NCBI GenBank assembly: GCA_963836405.1
Contig: CAWIJL010000004.1
Location: 124,001-188,000 of the forward strand
DNA: 64,000 bases
Direction of reading: 5' to 3'
Origin: CAWIJJ01 sp963836405
GTDB taxonomy: Bacteria; Acidobacteriota; Terriglobia; Bryobacterales; Bryobacteraceae
Shown: positions 8,564 through 17,293 of the stretch, piece after piece
Position numbering within the stretch: position 1 is the stretch's first letter
How the letters are laid out: the number at the start of each line of letters is the position of its first letter
Program-made: the position numbers and the translations under genes
The notes under the pieces: generated by a model
What the model was told of the DNA's origin: nothing
What the model saw: only the letters and a program-made list of their open reading frames with translations
Database searches by the model: none

Positions 8564-10042
8564 TCAGCCGGCTGTCCTCACCCGCTTCCCATAACCCGTC
8601 TGACGCTCCAGCAGCGAGCGAACCGCTTCCAGTTCCGAGGCGCCGCAATCCGGAGCCGAGTATGCGAGGTAGCCATCGGGCCGGACCAGCTTCAGGCCCG
8701 CGTCCGGTGACCGTCGCAACTCGACGACATCCCTGAAGACTCTCGCAAACTCGTCTGCATTCGCCCCGGCATCGTTGTTCACAATGAGCAGGAAACGGCT
8801 GCCGATGCCCTGGCCGCCGCGAATGGAGTCGTCGAAGTATCGCGTCCCCGGACCTTCCACGATAGGGCTGCCGTGATAGGCAATGCCGAGTTCGGAAAGC
8901 CTCTGCACGAAGGCGTGCTGGAACGGCGCCAGCCGGGACACCATCGGGATGAAGGCATCGCGCAGCACCTGGGCGAACCGGTTCGGCGTTCCCATCACCT
9001 TGGTCAGAAGATCGGTAGTATTCACGACTTGCTTGATGACGGGAATCCGTTCCACGTCATAGCTCTCGAGCAATCCCTCGCTGCCACGGCCGCGCAGGAC
9101 GAGATCCAGTTTCCACACCAGGTTCCAGGCGTCTTGCAGTCCGGTGTTCATGCCCTGCCCTCCGAAAGGGCTGTGCAGGTGAGCCGAATCTCCGGCCAGA
9201 AAAATACGTCCGTCGCGAAGCTGCGCCACATGCCGGTGGTGAATGCGGAAATAACTGCTCCAGTGAAGGGCGCGGGCCTCGAGTGCTCGCGGGGCGCGTT
9301 CGGCGAGGATCTTGCGCACCAGTTCGAGCGAGGGAGCGTCGTCCTCCGGCGGCTGCGCAATGGTCGCAACAATTCGCCGCCGGTCGGCGCTCATGGGAAA
9401 AATGGCGAGCGGTCCGAGTTCACTCGGGACTAGCTGGAGTTCATCGGCGGGGAGCGAGTTGTTCGTTTCGATGTCCGCCAGCATGAACGACTGCTCGTAC
9501 TCTCCTCCCTCGAGCGTCAGGCCGAGTGTGTGCCGGACTGAGCTGTGGGCGCCGTCACAGCCCACCACGAAGCCGGCCGTACGTTTTGTGCGTTCACCGT
9601 GGCGGTCGACCGTGACAGTTACGTATCCGTCCTGCTGCTCCGCCGAAACGAAGCTCGTCTCGTACTGGATTTCTCCTCCCTTGGCCCGTAACGCCTCGGC
9701 CAGCAACTGTTCCGTGACGTTTTGAGGAACCATCGCGATGAATGAATAGGGGCTCTCTTCCGGCTCGAACCGCATGTGCGCCAGGGGACGGTCATGGGCC
9801 AGAATCGCTACCTTTGTAACCCGGTTGGCTTTTTCAAGGAACGGCGCCACCAGTCCCGCCATGTCGAAGATTTCCATCGTTCGGGGAAAGATCGCCAGCG
9901 CCTTGGAGTGTACCGATTGTGACGAACGCTCCTCGATTAGTTGCCAGCGGAGTCCCCGGCGGGCACACTCGTTGGCCAGAAACAGGCCGACGGGTCCGGC
10001 ACCTGCGATGAGAATATCGGTGTCGTATGATTCGTTTGCCAT
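8564..10042 (-). CDS. FAD-dependent aromatic monooxygenase (PheA/TfdB-type)
   Basis: The 492-residue protein opens with the FAD-binding fingerprint DILIAGAGPVGLFLANECAR. The middle NAD(P)H/FAD motif GFVVGCDGAHSSVR and the second FAD motif GRIFLAGDSAHLHSPFGGQG follow, the order seen in group A flavoprotein hydroxylases. The C-terminal thioredoxin-like tail (LVRPDGYLAYSAPDCG) is typical of phenol hydroxylase relatives that act on aromatic rings or polyketides. The start at 10042 has an AGGATGGGG site. It is divergent from the HAD gene at 10191, so the 148 bases between them hold both promoters. Confidence 0.9.
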   Translation of the reverse strand: MANESYDTDILIAGAGPVGLFLANECARRGLRWQLIEERSSQSVHSKALAIFPRTMEIFDMAGLVAPFLEKANRVTKVAILAHDRPLAHMRFEPEESPYSFIAMVPQNVTEQLLAEALRAKGGEIQYETSFVSAEQQDGYVTVTVDRHGERTKRTAGFVVGCDGAHSSVRHTLGLTLEGGEYEQSFMLADIETNNSLPADELQLVPSELGPLAIFPMSADRRRIVATIAQPPEDDAPSLELVRKILAERAPRALEARALHWSSYFRIHHRHVAQLRDGRIFLAGDSAHLHSPFGGQGMNTGLQDAWNLVWKLDLVLRGRGSEGLLESYDVERIPVIKQVVNTTDLLTKVMGTPNRFAQVLRDAFIPMVSRLAPFQHAFVQRLSELGIAYHGSPIVEGPGTRYFDDSIRGGQGIGSRFLLIVNNDAGANADEFARVFRDVVELRRSPDAGLKLVRPDGYLAYSAPDCGASELEAVRSLLERQTGYGKRVRTAG

Positions 10043-10190
10043 AGCCCCATCCTGCTTTCGAAACAATCCGCGATTACGGACGGCATGCTGCGCCGTAACG
10101 GTTGGAATCGTTTTCTACCGCTTACGATGCACGAGATCGGAAACGAGTCGTCCTCCGCGCACGCTTTCGGAAAGCGTCAGAATAGGACGT

Positions 10191-10880
10191 ATGGCCGATT
10201 CGACATCGTCGCCCCCCAGCTTCCTGTTCGACCTCGACGGCACCCTGGTGGACAGTGTATACCAGCACGTGCTCGCCTGGCGCGAGGCGCTCGAACAGGC
10301 CGGCATCGAGCTCTCGGTGTGGCGAATTCATCGCCGCATCGGCATGAGCGGGGGCCTCTTCGTGAACGCGCTGCTCCGCGAGACCGGCCGTAATCTGAGT
10401 GTGGACGAAGCGGAGCGGTTGCAGAACGCCCACGCCCAGGCCTACAAGCGCGTGGCGGCCCAGGTGCGGCCGCTTCCCGGTGCCCGGGAACTCCTCGCGT
10501 ATCTCGCGGAGGCGAAGGTGCCGCACGCCATCGCAACCAGCGGCCGCATGGCGACCGCGCGTCCCGCTCTCGATATGCTCGGCGTCGGACCGGATCTTCC
10601 CGTCGTCACGCGCGACATGGTGCGTTATGCCAAACCGGATCCCGACCTGTTCCTGGCGGCGGCGCAGGACCTGGGAGTGCCGATCCAAAACTGCGTCGTG
10701 GTCGGAGACAGCGTTTGGGACCTGCTGGCGGCACAGCGGGCGCGTGCGCTTTCGATTGGCCTTCTCTCGGGCGGGTACGGACTTGATGAGCTGGAGCGGG
10801 CGGGAGCCTATCGCGTTTACCAGGACCCGCGCGACCTGCTCGAACATCTCGACGAGGTCGGCGTCAGAAGGTCCAATTAA
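10191..10880 (+). CDS. HAD-superfamily hydrolase (phosphoglycolate phosphatase/beta-phosphoglucomutase-like)
   Basis: The four HAD motifs are present: FLFDLDGTLVDS with nucleophile Asp14 and acid Asp16, the ATSGR segment, the lysine in AKPDPDLF, and the metal acids in VVGDSVWDLLAA. A helical cap lies between motifs I and II. At 229 residues it fits small-molecule phosphatases of the PGP/GS1 type. The ATG at 10191 begins just before the first motif. The earlier in-frame codons lie inside the divergent promoter region and the opposite gene. The lipoprotein gene starts 2 bases after its stop. Confidence 0.88.
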   Translation: MADSTSSPPSFLFDLDGTLVDSVYQHVLAWREALEQAGIELSVWRIHRRIGMSGGLFVNALLRETGRNLSVDEAERLQNAHAQAYKRVAAQVRPLPGARELLAYLAEAKVPHAIATSGRMATARPALDMLGVGPDLPVVTRDMVRYAKPDPDLFLAAAQDLGVPIQNCVVVGDSVWDLLAAQRARALSIGLLSGGYGLDELERAGAYRVYQDPRDLLEHLDEVGVRRSN

Positions 10881-10882
10881 CC

Positions 10883-11338
10883 GTGCGCGCGCTTGCGGTT
10901 CTCGCTGCCCTCTTCTGTGCAGGTTGCGCCGCTCCGCCTCCGGCCCCGGCACCCCAGGCGAAGGTGGATCCCACCACCGAGTCCTGGTATGCGCCCTCGG
11001 TTGCGCAACTCGCGGCCATGCACACGAAGGCCGAGGCCGCATTCCGGGCGGGCAATAGAAAGGAGGCGGCAAGCATCTTGACCGAAAGTCAGTCCTTGCA
11101 GAATCGTCTGCTGGCTGCGCCGCAACCGACTCTGGCAGCCATGACAGCAGCCTCCGACCTGGACGACCTCTACGGCCGCATGTTGATGGCGGACGGCCGC
11201 TACGGCTACGCGCGCCTGCAATTTCAGAAAAATTTCACGCGATGGAAGAGCTGGAAACCCCAGACCGCCGATGCCGCGCTCCGCGCTGAACGGGCGCGCG
11301 CCGCCATCGCCCAATGCGACCGCCGCCTCGCCGAATAG
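10883..11338 (+). CDS. Small lipoprotein of unknown function
   Basis: A GTG start gives a lipoprotein signal ending in a lipobox (AALFCAGC, lipidated cysteine at residue 15). A proline/alanine linker and a helical domain follow (AQLAAMHTKAEAAFRAGNRK, then ASILTESQSLQNRLL), resembling a single TPR-like bundle. It should be anchored in the inner or outer membrane facing the periplasm. It starts 2 bases after the HAD gene, so the two are likely co-transcribed. The family is not recognised. Confidence 0.7.
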   Translation: MRALAVLAALFCAGCAAPPPAPAPQAKVDPTTESWYAPSVAQLAAMHTKAEAAFRAGNRKEAASILTESQSLQNRLLAAPQPTLAAMTAASDLDDLYGRMLMADGRYGYARLQFQKNFTRWKSWKPQTADAALRAERARAAIAQCDRRLAE

Positions 11339-11398
11339 CCGCGCGGCCCGCTCGGAACCTCTGCCGGATGATAAATTAGTCCCCGGAGATTTCAAGCG

Positions 11399-12346
11399 AT
11401 GAGATTCGGATTGTTCCTGCTGGCGCTCGCCCCGCTCTTTGCGGCCGACACCGACTTCAACGGCAGATGGGATATCACGGCCGATACCAAGCCCCGCCCG
11501 CGCGCCTGGTGGGTGGAACTGACAGGTGTCGGAACGGCGAACCCCGCCGGCAAGTTCATCAGCGCTTACGGAGGCGACCTTAACAAGGTGGACACTATCG
11601 CGGTGGAAAACGGGCAACTCGTCTTCACCATTACGCCCCCGCCCGGGCGAAACACCAAACAGCCGCCTCCGCCCACCCAGGTCTACCGCGCGCGGCTCGA
11701 GGGCGGCAAACTTGTGGGCACCCAGGAATTGCGCGGATCCGACCGCGCGCCGCTGCCGTTCACCGGAGTTCGCGCGCCCGTCATCGATGAAAAGGACGAC
11801 GGCACCTGGAAGAAGGGACAGCCGGTTGAGCTTTTCGACGGCAAAGATTTGAACGGCTGGAAAGGCCTCGTGCCCGACGTGGAAGTGAAATGGAGCGTCC
11901 AGGACGGCATCCTCAAGAATGCGCCGCCCACCACCGACATCATCTCCGAGCGCAAGTTCTGGAATTTCGATTTGCATGTGGAGTTCCGCATCGTGCGCGG
12001 ATCCAACAGCGGCATCGCCCTTCGCGGGCGGTACGAAGTGCAGATCCTGGACGACTACGGGCGGCCACCCAATCCGCACGGCGCCGCCGCGCTCTACAGC
12101 CGCGTGGCCCCCTCGGTGAACGCGAGCAAACCGGCCGGCGAATGGCAGACTTACGATATCCGGCTGGTGGGCCGCCAACTGACGGTGGTGCACAACGGAA
12201 CGAAGGTTCTGGACAAGGTGGAAGTGGAGGGACTAACCGCGATGGCCAACAATGCGGATGAATCGGAGCCCGGCCCCTTCATCGTTCAGGGCGATCACAC
12301 CAACGTCGACATCCGTAAGTTCACGGTCACGCCCTTGACGAAATAG
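11399..12346 (+). CDS. Secreted DUF1080 (3-keto-disaccharide hydrolase-type) protein
   Basis: After a signal peptide (MRFGLFLLALAPLFA) comes an N-terminal beta-rich region of about 120 residues. A DUF1080 domain follows, with its usual opening ELFDGKDLNGWKG, then FDLHVEFRIVRGSNSGIALRG and EWQTYDIRLVGRQLTVVHNG. DUF1080 has a jelly-roll fold like family 16 glycosidases, and some members cleave 3-keto-glycosides. The sequence alone does not show whether this one is active. It is likely periplasmic or exported and fits the degradative lifestyle suggested by the GH30 and sulfatase genes nearby. Confidence 0.85.
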   Translation: MRFGLFLLALAPLFAADTDFNGRWDITADTKPRPRAWWVELTGVGTANPAGKFISAYGGDLNKVDTIAVENGQLVFTITPPPGRNTKQPPPPTQVYRARLEGGKLVGTQELRGSDRAPLPFTGVRAPVIDEKDDGTWKKGQPVELFDGKDLNGWKGLVPDVEVKWSVQDGILKNAPPTTDIISERKFWNFDLHVEFRIVRGSNSGIALRGRYEVQILDDYGRPPNPHGAAALYSRVAPSVNASKPAGEWQTYDIRLVGRQLTVVHNGTKVLDKVEVEGLTAMANNADESEPGPFIVQGDHTNVDIRKFTVTPLTK

Positions 12347-12755
12347 GCGCTTCGAAAACCCCGGAAACTCGGAAGGTTTCGCCAGCGTTACAGACACTTA
12401 CAGAGCCGCGACCGTCAGGGAGCGGTCAGGCCAGCTTACATCGTTAGTCGCTACTTAGTAAACGATTAACTACAAACGCGTCATCTGTCGGAACGAATCG
12501 TGCCTTTCTCCATTCTTGCCGCATTCCCAGCCGTTCTCGTCCCGGCATCCGGCTCACCGCGGATTCGGCATCGCCGTCCGGCCGTCCCACGGCCTGCCCC
12601 CGCGCCGGACCCGAATCGGCATTCACGCTCTGAACGGTTCCTTTCTCCGCTCCATCCAGAGCGGAGAACTTTTTCTTTCCCCGATCCGCGAGACTTGCTT
12701 TACCATGTAAGGAAAGCGCGCGCCACTGCAGTTCCCGAACGGCTGGAGTATCAAT
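12347..12755. other. 409-base intergenic region, no convincing gene
   Basis: The first half holds AT-richer sequence with direct repeats of the type TTAGT...TTAGTAAACGATTAACTAC (about 12445-12475), which could be a promoter or regulator site for the kinase-like gene. Short frames on both strands here have atypical composition, no ribosome sites and no recognisable protein features. Confidence 0.4.
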
Positions 12756-13955
12756 ATGACCTCCTTCTGGAAAAACCTTGTGGACACGTCTATCGCGGCT
12801 CGCTACAGCCTCGATGAACTGTTGAATTCGGACGACTCGGGCGCCTCCTACGTCGCCACTGTCGAATCCGGTGAGCGCGTCCTGATCCGGCTCGTGCCGG
12901 CACAATCGGCCGGCGATCGGCTTGCCGGCTGGGCCGCCGTGCGCCGTCTCGAGCATCCGAATCTTCTCGCGCTGATCGATTCGGATTCGACAGGGAGCGC
13001 CGCTGACGCCATCGCGTACGCCGTGTTCGAATACCCGGACGACAACGCGGCGAGCGCGATCGCGCAAGGTCCCATGTCGGAACGGGACGCGCAGGAGATC
13101 TTCGCTGCCGCTCGCGAGGCGCTGCGTTATCTGCACCGGAAAGGCTTGGTCCACACGGCTGTCGACCCCGACCACATCGTCGCCGTGGGCGACAGGATTA
13201 AGCTGGCCAGCGACACGGTCCAATTGGAGTCCGCCGGCCACTCTCCGCAGGACGATCTGCGCGCTCTCGGCGCGACCCTCTACGAACTGCTCACGGCACA
13301 CCGGCTCGAGCCTGGCGAGGAGCCTGATGCGGCCCGGCTGGCTGAACCGTTCCGTTCCATCGTCCCGAATTTGCGCCGCGGGGAGTGGGAAGCTCCCGTT
13401 GCCGTAGCTGCTCCCGTTGCTCCCGTTGCCGCCGCTACCCCCGCGCCGTTCGTGGTCCCGCCGCAACGTTCGTACACCTGGATCTATGCCGCCGCCGGCC
13501 TCCTGCTGCTCGCCGTCGCCATACTCGTGCTGGCGCGCGGACGGTCGCCCCAACCGGAGCTTGCCGCGTCCGCGCAGCCGCTGCCGGCGCCTGTCTCTGA
13601 GCCTGCGGCCGTGCCCGTCCGCCTGCCGGAGCCCCCGCCGCCTGCCGCCCCCGCACCCGACGCGAACCGTGCGGCCGAACCCTCCGCTCCTACCGCCAGG
13701 AATCCTCGCCCCTACTGGCGAGTCGTGGCCTACACCTATTCGCGCAAACGGGACGCCGAGCGCAAAGCGCAATCCATCAATCGGCAGTGGCCCGACTTCG
13801 ACGCCGAGGTCATCACCCCGACGGGCGCCAACCGTCCGCCCTATCTGGTCGCCCTCGGCGGACGCATGACCCGGCCGGACGCGCTTCGGCTCCGCCAGCA
13901 GGCCCGCGGCAAAGGCCTTCCTCGCGATATCTTCGTGCAGAATTACTCCCGCTAG
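12756..13955 (+). CDS. Membrane pseudokinase with C-terminal SPOR domain
   Basis: Residues 1-215 follow the Ser/Thr kinase pattern, but the catalytic residues are gone. The ATP lysine strand reads VLIRLVPA (Lys to Arg). The HRD loop reads LVHTAVDPDHIVAVG. The DFG position reads LASDTVQL. A single transmembrane helix (WIYAAAGLLLLAVAILVLA, about 245-263) and a proline/alanine-rich linker lead to a SPOR-like domain (YWRVVAYTYSRKRDAERKAQ ... PYLVALGGRMTRPDALRL). SPOR domains bind denuded septal peptidoglycan. The protein therefore looks like a signalling scaffold linking a cytoplasmic pseudokinase to the cell wall rather than an active kinase. The small zinc protein follows after 21 bases. Confidence 0.82.
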   Translation: MTSFWKNLVDTSIAARYSLDELLNSDDSGASYVATVESGERVLIRLVPAQSAGDRLAGWAAVRRLEHPNLLALIDSDSTGSAADAIAYAVFEYPDDNAASAIAQGPMSERDAQEIFAAAREALRYLHRKGLVHTAVDPDHIVAVGDRIKLASDTVQLESAGHSPQDDLRALGATLYELLTAHRLEPGEEPDAARLAEPFRSIVPNLRRGEWEAPVAVAAPVAPVAAATPAPFVVPPQRSYTWIYAAAGLLLLAVAILVLARGRSPQPELAASAQPLPAPVSEPAAVPVRLPEPPPPAAPAPDANRAAEPSAPTARNPRPYWRVVAYTYSRKRDAERKAQSINRQWPDFDAEVITPTGANRPPYLVALGGRMTRPDALRLRQQARGKGLPRDIFVQNYSR

Positions 13956-13976
13956 TGCGCCGCAACAGGAGATTCC

Positions 13977-14174
13977 ATGAGCGATCGGGTAGACTTCGAC
14001 ATCGTATGTCCGAATAATCATAACCAGACAGTAACCTTCACCAAAAAGGAATTCGAACGGGATCTCAAATCCGGCGCGCTCGTATTCCACTGCAATACCT
14101 GTGAGACAAATTGGCCGCCCTCCGCCGAAGAGATCGCTGCGATTCAAAAACAATTTGGCGAGGAGGCGAGTTAG
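13977..14174 (+). CDS. Small putative zinc-ribbon protein
   Basis: This 65-residue protein has potential metal ligands CPNNH near residue 11 and CNTC near residue 40, the spacing of a single zinc ribbon. It is acidic towards the end (AEEIAAIQKQFGEEAS). The start has a CAGGAG site at the right distance. It lies between the pseudokinase and the dioxygenase in the same direction. The family is not recognised. A role as an adaptor or chaperone subunit is only a guess. Confidence 0.65.
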   Translation: MSDRVDFDIVCPNNHNQTVTFTKKEFERDLKSGALVFHCNTCETNWPPSAEEIAAIQKQFGEEAS

Positions 14175-14194
14175 TCGCGGTCCCCTGTCCACCA

Positions 14195-14932
14195 ATGCTC
14201 GGTAAGTCCATCCAGGCAGTCCGGGACAACGGTTACTGCGTCCTTAAACACCATCTGCCCGTCCCTTTGATCGTTGCCTGCCGGGACGCTTTTTGGCCGG
14301 TTCTCCGTGCGTACCTCGATGAAAACCGCAACCTCCCCAATCGCGGACCCCAGCGCCACTATCTCCCCATGCCGTTTCACACGCCCTGCTTCGATCGCGA
14401 GTTCTTCTTCGACGCCCGAGTGCTGGCCGTTGTCCGGCAACTGATGGACGATCGTGTCGTCGCCGACCAGTGGGGCTGTGACGTCGCCCTCCCGGGCTCC
14501 ACCTTTCAGGACGCCCATATCGACTACCAGCGGCCCCTGTTTCCCGAGGCGCCCGGCCTGCCCTTACCTATCTACATGCTTGTAGTCAGCTTCGCCTTAC
14601 TCCCGATCACGCCCGGGAACGGCCCCATTGAAATAGCGCCGGGCACGCACCGCCTGCCGCTCGAGGAATCCCGCCGCGCAGCCGCGGCGTTCGACATGCC
14701 CCTCGAACCGGTCCCACTCGAACCCGGTGACGTGCTGATTCGACATCCCTGGGCGCTGCACCGCGGCTCCCCCAACCGGAGCGGCGCTCCCCGCCCGCTC
14801 GTCGGCATCCGCTATGTGCGCCGCTGGTATTCCGACGATAGCCGCCCCGTCAATTCCATTCCGCGAAAACTCTGGGATATTCTCTCCACCGAGGAACAAT
14901 CCATCCTGCGGTTTCCGATCGGCAGCCGGTGA
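14195..14932 (+). CDS. Phytanoyl-CoA dioxygenase (PhyH)-family protein
   Basis: The 245-residue protein opens with the family-typical GYCVLKHHLP. It carries an iron-binding HxD (DAHIDYQ), with the distal histidine and 2-oxoglutarate arginine in HPWALHRGSPNRSG. Together these make the 2-His-1-carboxylate site of Fe(II)/2-oxoglutarate hydroxylases. Bacterial members hydroxylate diverse substrates, and nothing here fixes the one used. The start at 14195 was taken because it opens the conserved domain. It lies 20 bases after the zinc-ribbon gene. Confidence 0.83.
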   Translation: MLGKSIQAVRDNGYCVLKHHLPVPLIVACRDAFWPVLRAYLDENRNLPNRGPQRHYLPMPFHTPCFDREFFFDARVLAVVRQLMDDRVVADQWGCDVALPGSTFQDAHIDYQRPLFPEAPGLPLPIYMLVVSFALLPITPGNGPIEIAPGTHRLPLEESRRAAAAFDMPLEPVPLEPGDVLIRHPWALHRGSPNRSGAPRPLVGIRYVRRWYSDDSRPVNSIPRKLWDILSTEEQSILRFPIGSR

Positions 14933-14975
14933 CGCGCCTGCGCGCCTCGCGTCCAGGCGCTATCATGGCGATTCA

Positions 14976-16469
14976 ATGCGCTCCGAACCGATTAAGCCGG
15001 CAACCCTGATTGCATTCCTGGTTGTCCATGCCGGTCTCCTGTCCGCCCAGACCGCCCCTCCGAATCCTATGGAAGCCTGGGTCACCAACCCGGACCGCTC
15101 CTCCTTGTTCCAGAAACTGCCCGACCCCGTCCCCTTCCGCAATGCCGCCGCCAGAGGAACCGCCATCGTCGTCGATCCCTCGCAGCAGATGCAATCCATC
15201 GACGGATTCGGCTACGCCCTCACCGGCGGAAGCGCTGAACTGCTCAACAAGATGGCGCCGGAAGCGCGCGCCGCAATCCTGAAGCAGATTTTCGCCGGTA
15301 GTGGAACCAGCCTCGGAGTCAGCTATCTGCGGCTCACCATCGGCGCATCGGACATGAACAGCGTCGTCTATTCCTATGACGACCTCGCCGCCGGCGAAAC
15401 CGATCCCGAATTGAAGCGCTTCGATCTCGGCCTCGATCGCAAGGACGTGCTTCCGGTTTTGAAAGAGATCCTCGCCATTGCGCCGGACATCAAGATCCTC
15501 GGCTCCCCCTGGTCGGCTCCGGCCTGGATGAAAACCAACAACAATGTCCGGGGCGGCACCCTCAAGGAAGAATTCTCCCCGGCATACGCCCTCTACCTGG
15601 TCAAATACATCGAGGCGATGAAGAAGGAAGGCGTCGCTATCGATGCGATCACTATTCAGAACGAGCCGCTGAATTCGAAAAACACGCCCAGTATGCAGTG
15701 GCAGATGAATCAGCAAATGGTCTTCCTGCGAGACCATCTCTATCCGGCATTCACCAAAGCGGGCCTGAAGACGAAGGTGATCTTGTTCGACCATAACCTC
15801 GACCGGCCCGATTATGCCCTCGCCCTGTTGAGCGACCCGGTCATCTCGCAGTTCGCCGACGGCTCCGGCTTCCATCACTACGGCGGCGACATGGGCGCCA
15901 TGACCAGGGTTCACCTGGCCCGGCCCGATAAGAACCTCTATTTCACAGAGCAGATGATTGTCGAAAGGCCCGGCAGCCCGACCATCGCCATCGCGGCCAC
16001 GGTGAAGCGGATGATCGTCGACACCACCCGCAACTGGAGCCGGAACGTAATCCTGTGGAACCTGGCCGCCGACCCGAATAACGACCCCCACACCAATAAC
16101 GGCGGCTGCTCCATGTGTCAGGGCGCCATCACTATCGACAAAGACGCGGTATCGCTCAATCTCGCCTACTACACCATCGCCCATGCGTCGAAGTTCGTGC
16201 GCCCCGGGTCCGTTCGCATCGGGTCCACCAATCGCGGCGATCAGACCGTTGCGCTCACCGAAGACGAGGAGCGCCCCGGATTGAAGCGTATGGCTGTCAT
16301 CGAGAACACACAGGTGTTGCCCAATGTGGCCTTCCGGACGCCCGACGGCAAAATCGTTTTGATCGTCGCTAACGATACGCAGTCGGTAAGTTCTTTCTCC
16401 GTTCAATACAACGGACAATCGGCTAACATCAGGCTTAATTCCGGAGCTGTGGGAACTTACATCTGGTAG
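14976..16469 (+). CDS. Secreted GH30 glycosidase (glucosylceramidase-like)
   Basis: A signal peptide ending in LLSAQ precedes a family 30 glycoside hydrolase of 497 residues. The GH30 opening segment QSIDGFGYALTGGSAELLNKM is clear. The acid/base glutamate lies in ITIQNEPLNS (Glu230), the nucleophile in LYFTEQMI (Glu325), and a C-terminal beta-sandwich ends in SFSVQYNG...GAVGTYIW. Subfamily 1 members cleave beta-glucosides or beta-xylosides. The enzyme is exported and retaining. The start is the ATG at 14976, directly before the signal peptide. Confidence 0.93.
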   Translation: MRSEPIKPATLIAFLVVHAGLLSAQTAPPNPMEAWVTNPDRSSLFQKLPDPVPFRNAAARGTAIVVDPSQQMQSIDGFGYALTGGSAELLNKMAPEARAAILKQIFAGSGTSLGVSYLRLTIGASDMNSVVYSYDDLAAGETDPELKRFDLGLDRKDVLPVLKEILAIAPDIKILGSPWSAPAWMKTNNNVRGGTLKEEFSPAYALYLVKYIEAMKKEGVAIDAITIQNEPLNSKNTPSMQWQMNQQMVFLRDHLYPAFTKAGLKTKVILFDHNLDRPDYALALLSDPVISQFADGSGFHHYGGDMGAMTRVHLARPDKNLYFTEQMIVERPGSPTIAIAATVKRMIVDTTRNWSRNVILWNLAADPNNDPHTNNGGCSMCQGAITIDKDAVSLNLAYYTIAHASKFVRPGSVRIGSTNRGDQTVALTEDEERPGLKRMAVIENTQVLPNVAFRTPDGKIVLIVANDTQSVSSFSVQYNGQSANIRLNSGAVGTYIW

Positions 16470-16553
16470 ACTTTTTTCTCCGTTTGTAACAATCCTGCGC
16501 GACGTTTTGTTTGCGCTATTCTGCCTCCAGCAGGTGGTCAGGCCCGAGAGGCC

Positions 16554-16739
16554 GTGTTGCGGGCGACAAACGAAGCGAGGCTATGCGGCAGCCCCACCAT
16601 TGAACCGGAACACCTTCTTCTGAGCGTCTTGCATGAAAACGCTCAACTGTCGCATTGGTTGTCGTTGCCGCCGGCAGCCGAAAGCCTCGCTAAAGCGATC
16701 GCGTCCGCCAAATCAAAACTCGCCAAGAACCCGGGCTGA
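16554..16739 (+). CDS. Half Clp-N repeat protein (possible ClpC/ClpA fragment)
   Basis: The short frame from a GTG at 16554 reads NEARLCGSPTIEPEHLLLSV, the core of the Clp N-terminal repeat (usually EEARRLGHPYIGTEHLLLGLL). Homology extends upstream of the GTG (GQAREAVLRAT), so the true start may be earlier with a non-standard codon. Only one half-repeat is present and no AAA+ domain follows. It is either a small stand-alone Clp-N protein or the leftover of a clp gene. Confidence 0.5.
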   Translation: MLRATNEARLCGSPTIEPEHLLLSVLHENAQLSHWLSLPPAAESLAKAIASAKSKLAKNPG

Positions 16740-16740
16740 T

Positions 16741-17220
16741 TTACGGCCGTCCGAACGCACACCAGATGACGTAGTCCGTCATCGGCGGAGTGGCGCCCAA
16801 TTCCCGCATCCGGGCTGCGTTCTGCGCACGGTGATGCTGGCTGTGCGTGATCGCCTGTAACAGCAGCACTCCGGCTGGTGCTTCCCACGGTCCTTTCGGG
16901 CCGCGGGGCAGCGCAATCGGCTTATCGAGATCCACGACACTCATTGCCTCGATGAGCGAAGCGTTCGCCTGATTGAGCGCTTCCTCCAGTCGATCGGCTG
17001 CCTCAATGTCCTGCATTCGAGCTGGGTCCGGTATGCCGCCTTGCGCGAGACCGGTCAGCATGCGAACCGCGGCCAACATGTGGTTCAGCCGTTTGCGGAT
17101 CTCGGCGTCTTCAAGTAAGGCGCTGTTCTCGTGAAGCGCCTTCCAGTGTGCGGCGTCGGCCCATGCCTGATGCCGCGCAAGTTCGTGCAGCAGTTCTGCG
17201 TGATGTGCTCCCCATTCCAT
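16741..17220 (-). CDS. DinB-family protein
   Basis: The protein has the four-helix pattern of DinB/DUF664 metalloenzymes: an early histidine in HHAELLHELARHQAWAD, a middle helix LNHMLAAVRMLTGLA, and the late ligand pair in LLQAITHSQHHRAQNAARMRELG. The three histidines usually bind a divalent metal. Some members are thiol-S-transferases using mycothiol or bacillithiol, but most are uncharacterised. The ATG at 17220 was chosen over an upstream ATG at 17247. The gene is divergent from the alcohol dehydrogenase. Confidence 0.82.
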   Translation of the reverse strand: MEWGAHHAELLHELARHQAWADAAHWKALHENSALLEDAEIRKRLNHMLAAVRMLTGLAQGGIPDPARMQDIEAADRLEEALNQANASLIEAMSVVDLDKPIALPRGPKGPWEAPAGVLLLQAITHSQHHRAQNAARMRELGATPPMTDYVIWCAFGRP

Positions 17221-17293
17221 TTCTAAGGTTCTACCACGTCTCGCCATCCGCTTTTGCTGCGACCCCGCTTGACGCAGCGGCATCGAAGCAGCC

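Noticed and set aside
12500..12817. Plus-strand frame before the pseudokinase
   Set aside because: No recognisable family, no ribosome site, and it overlaps the real start. Composition is unlike the neighbouring genes.
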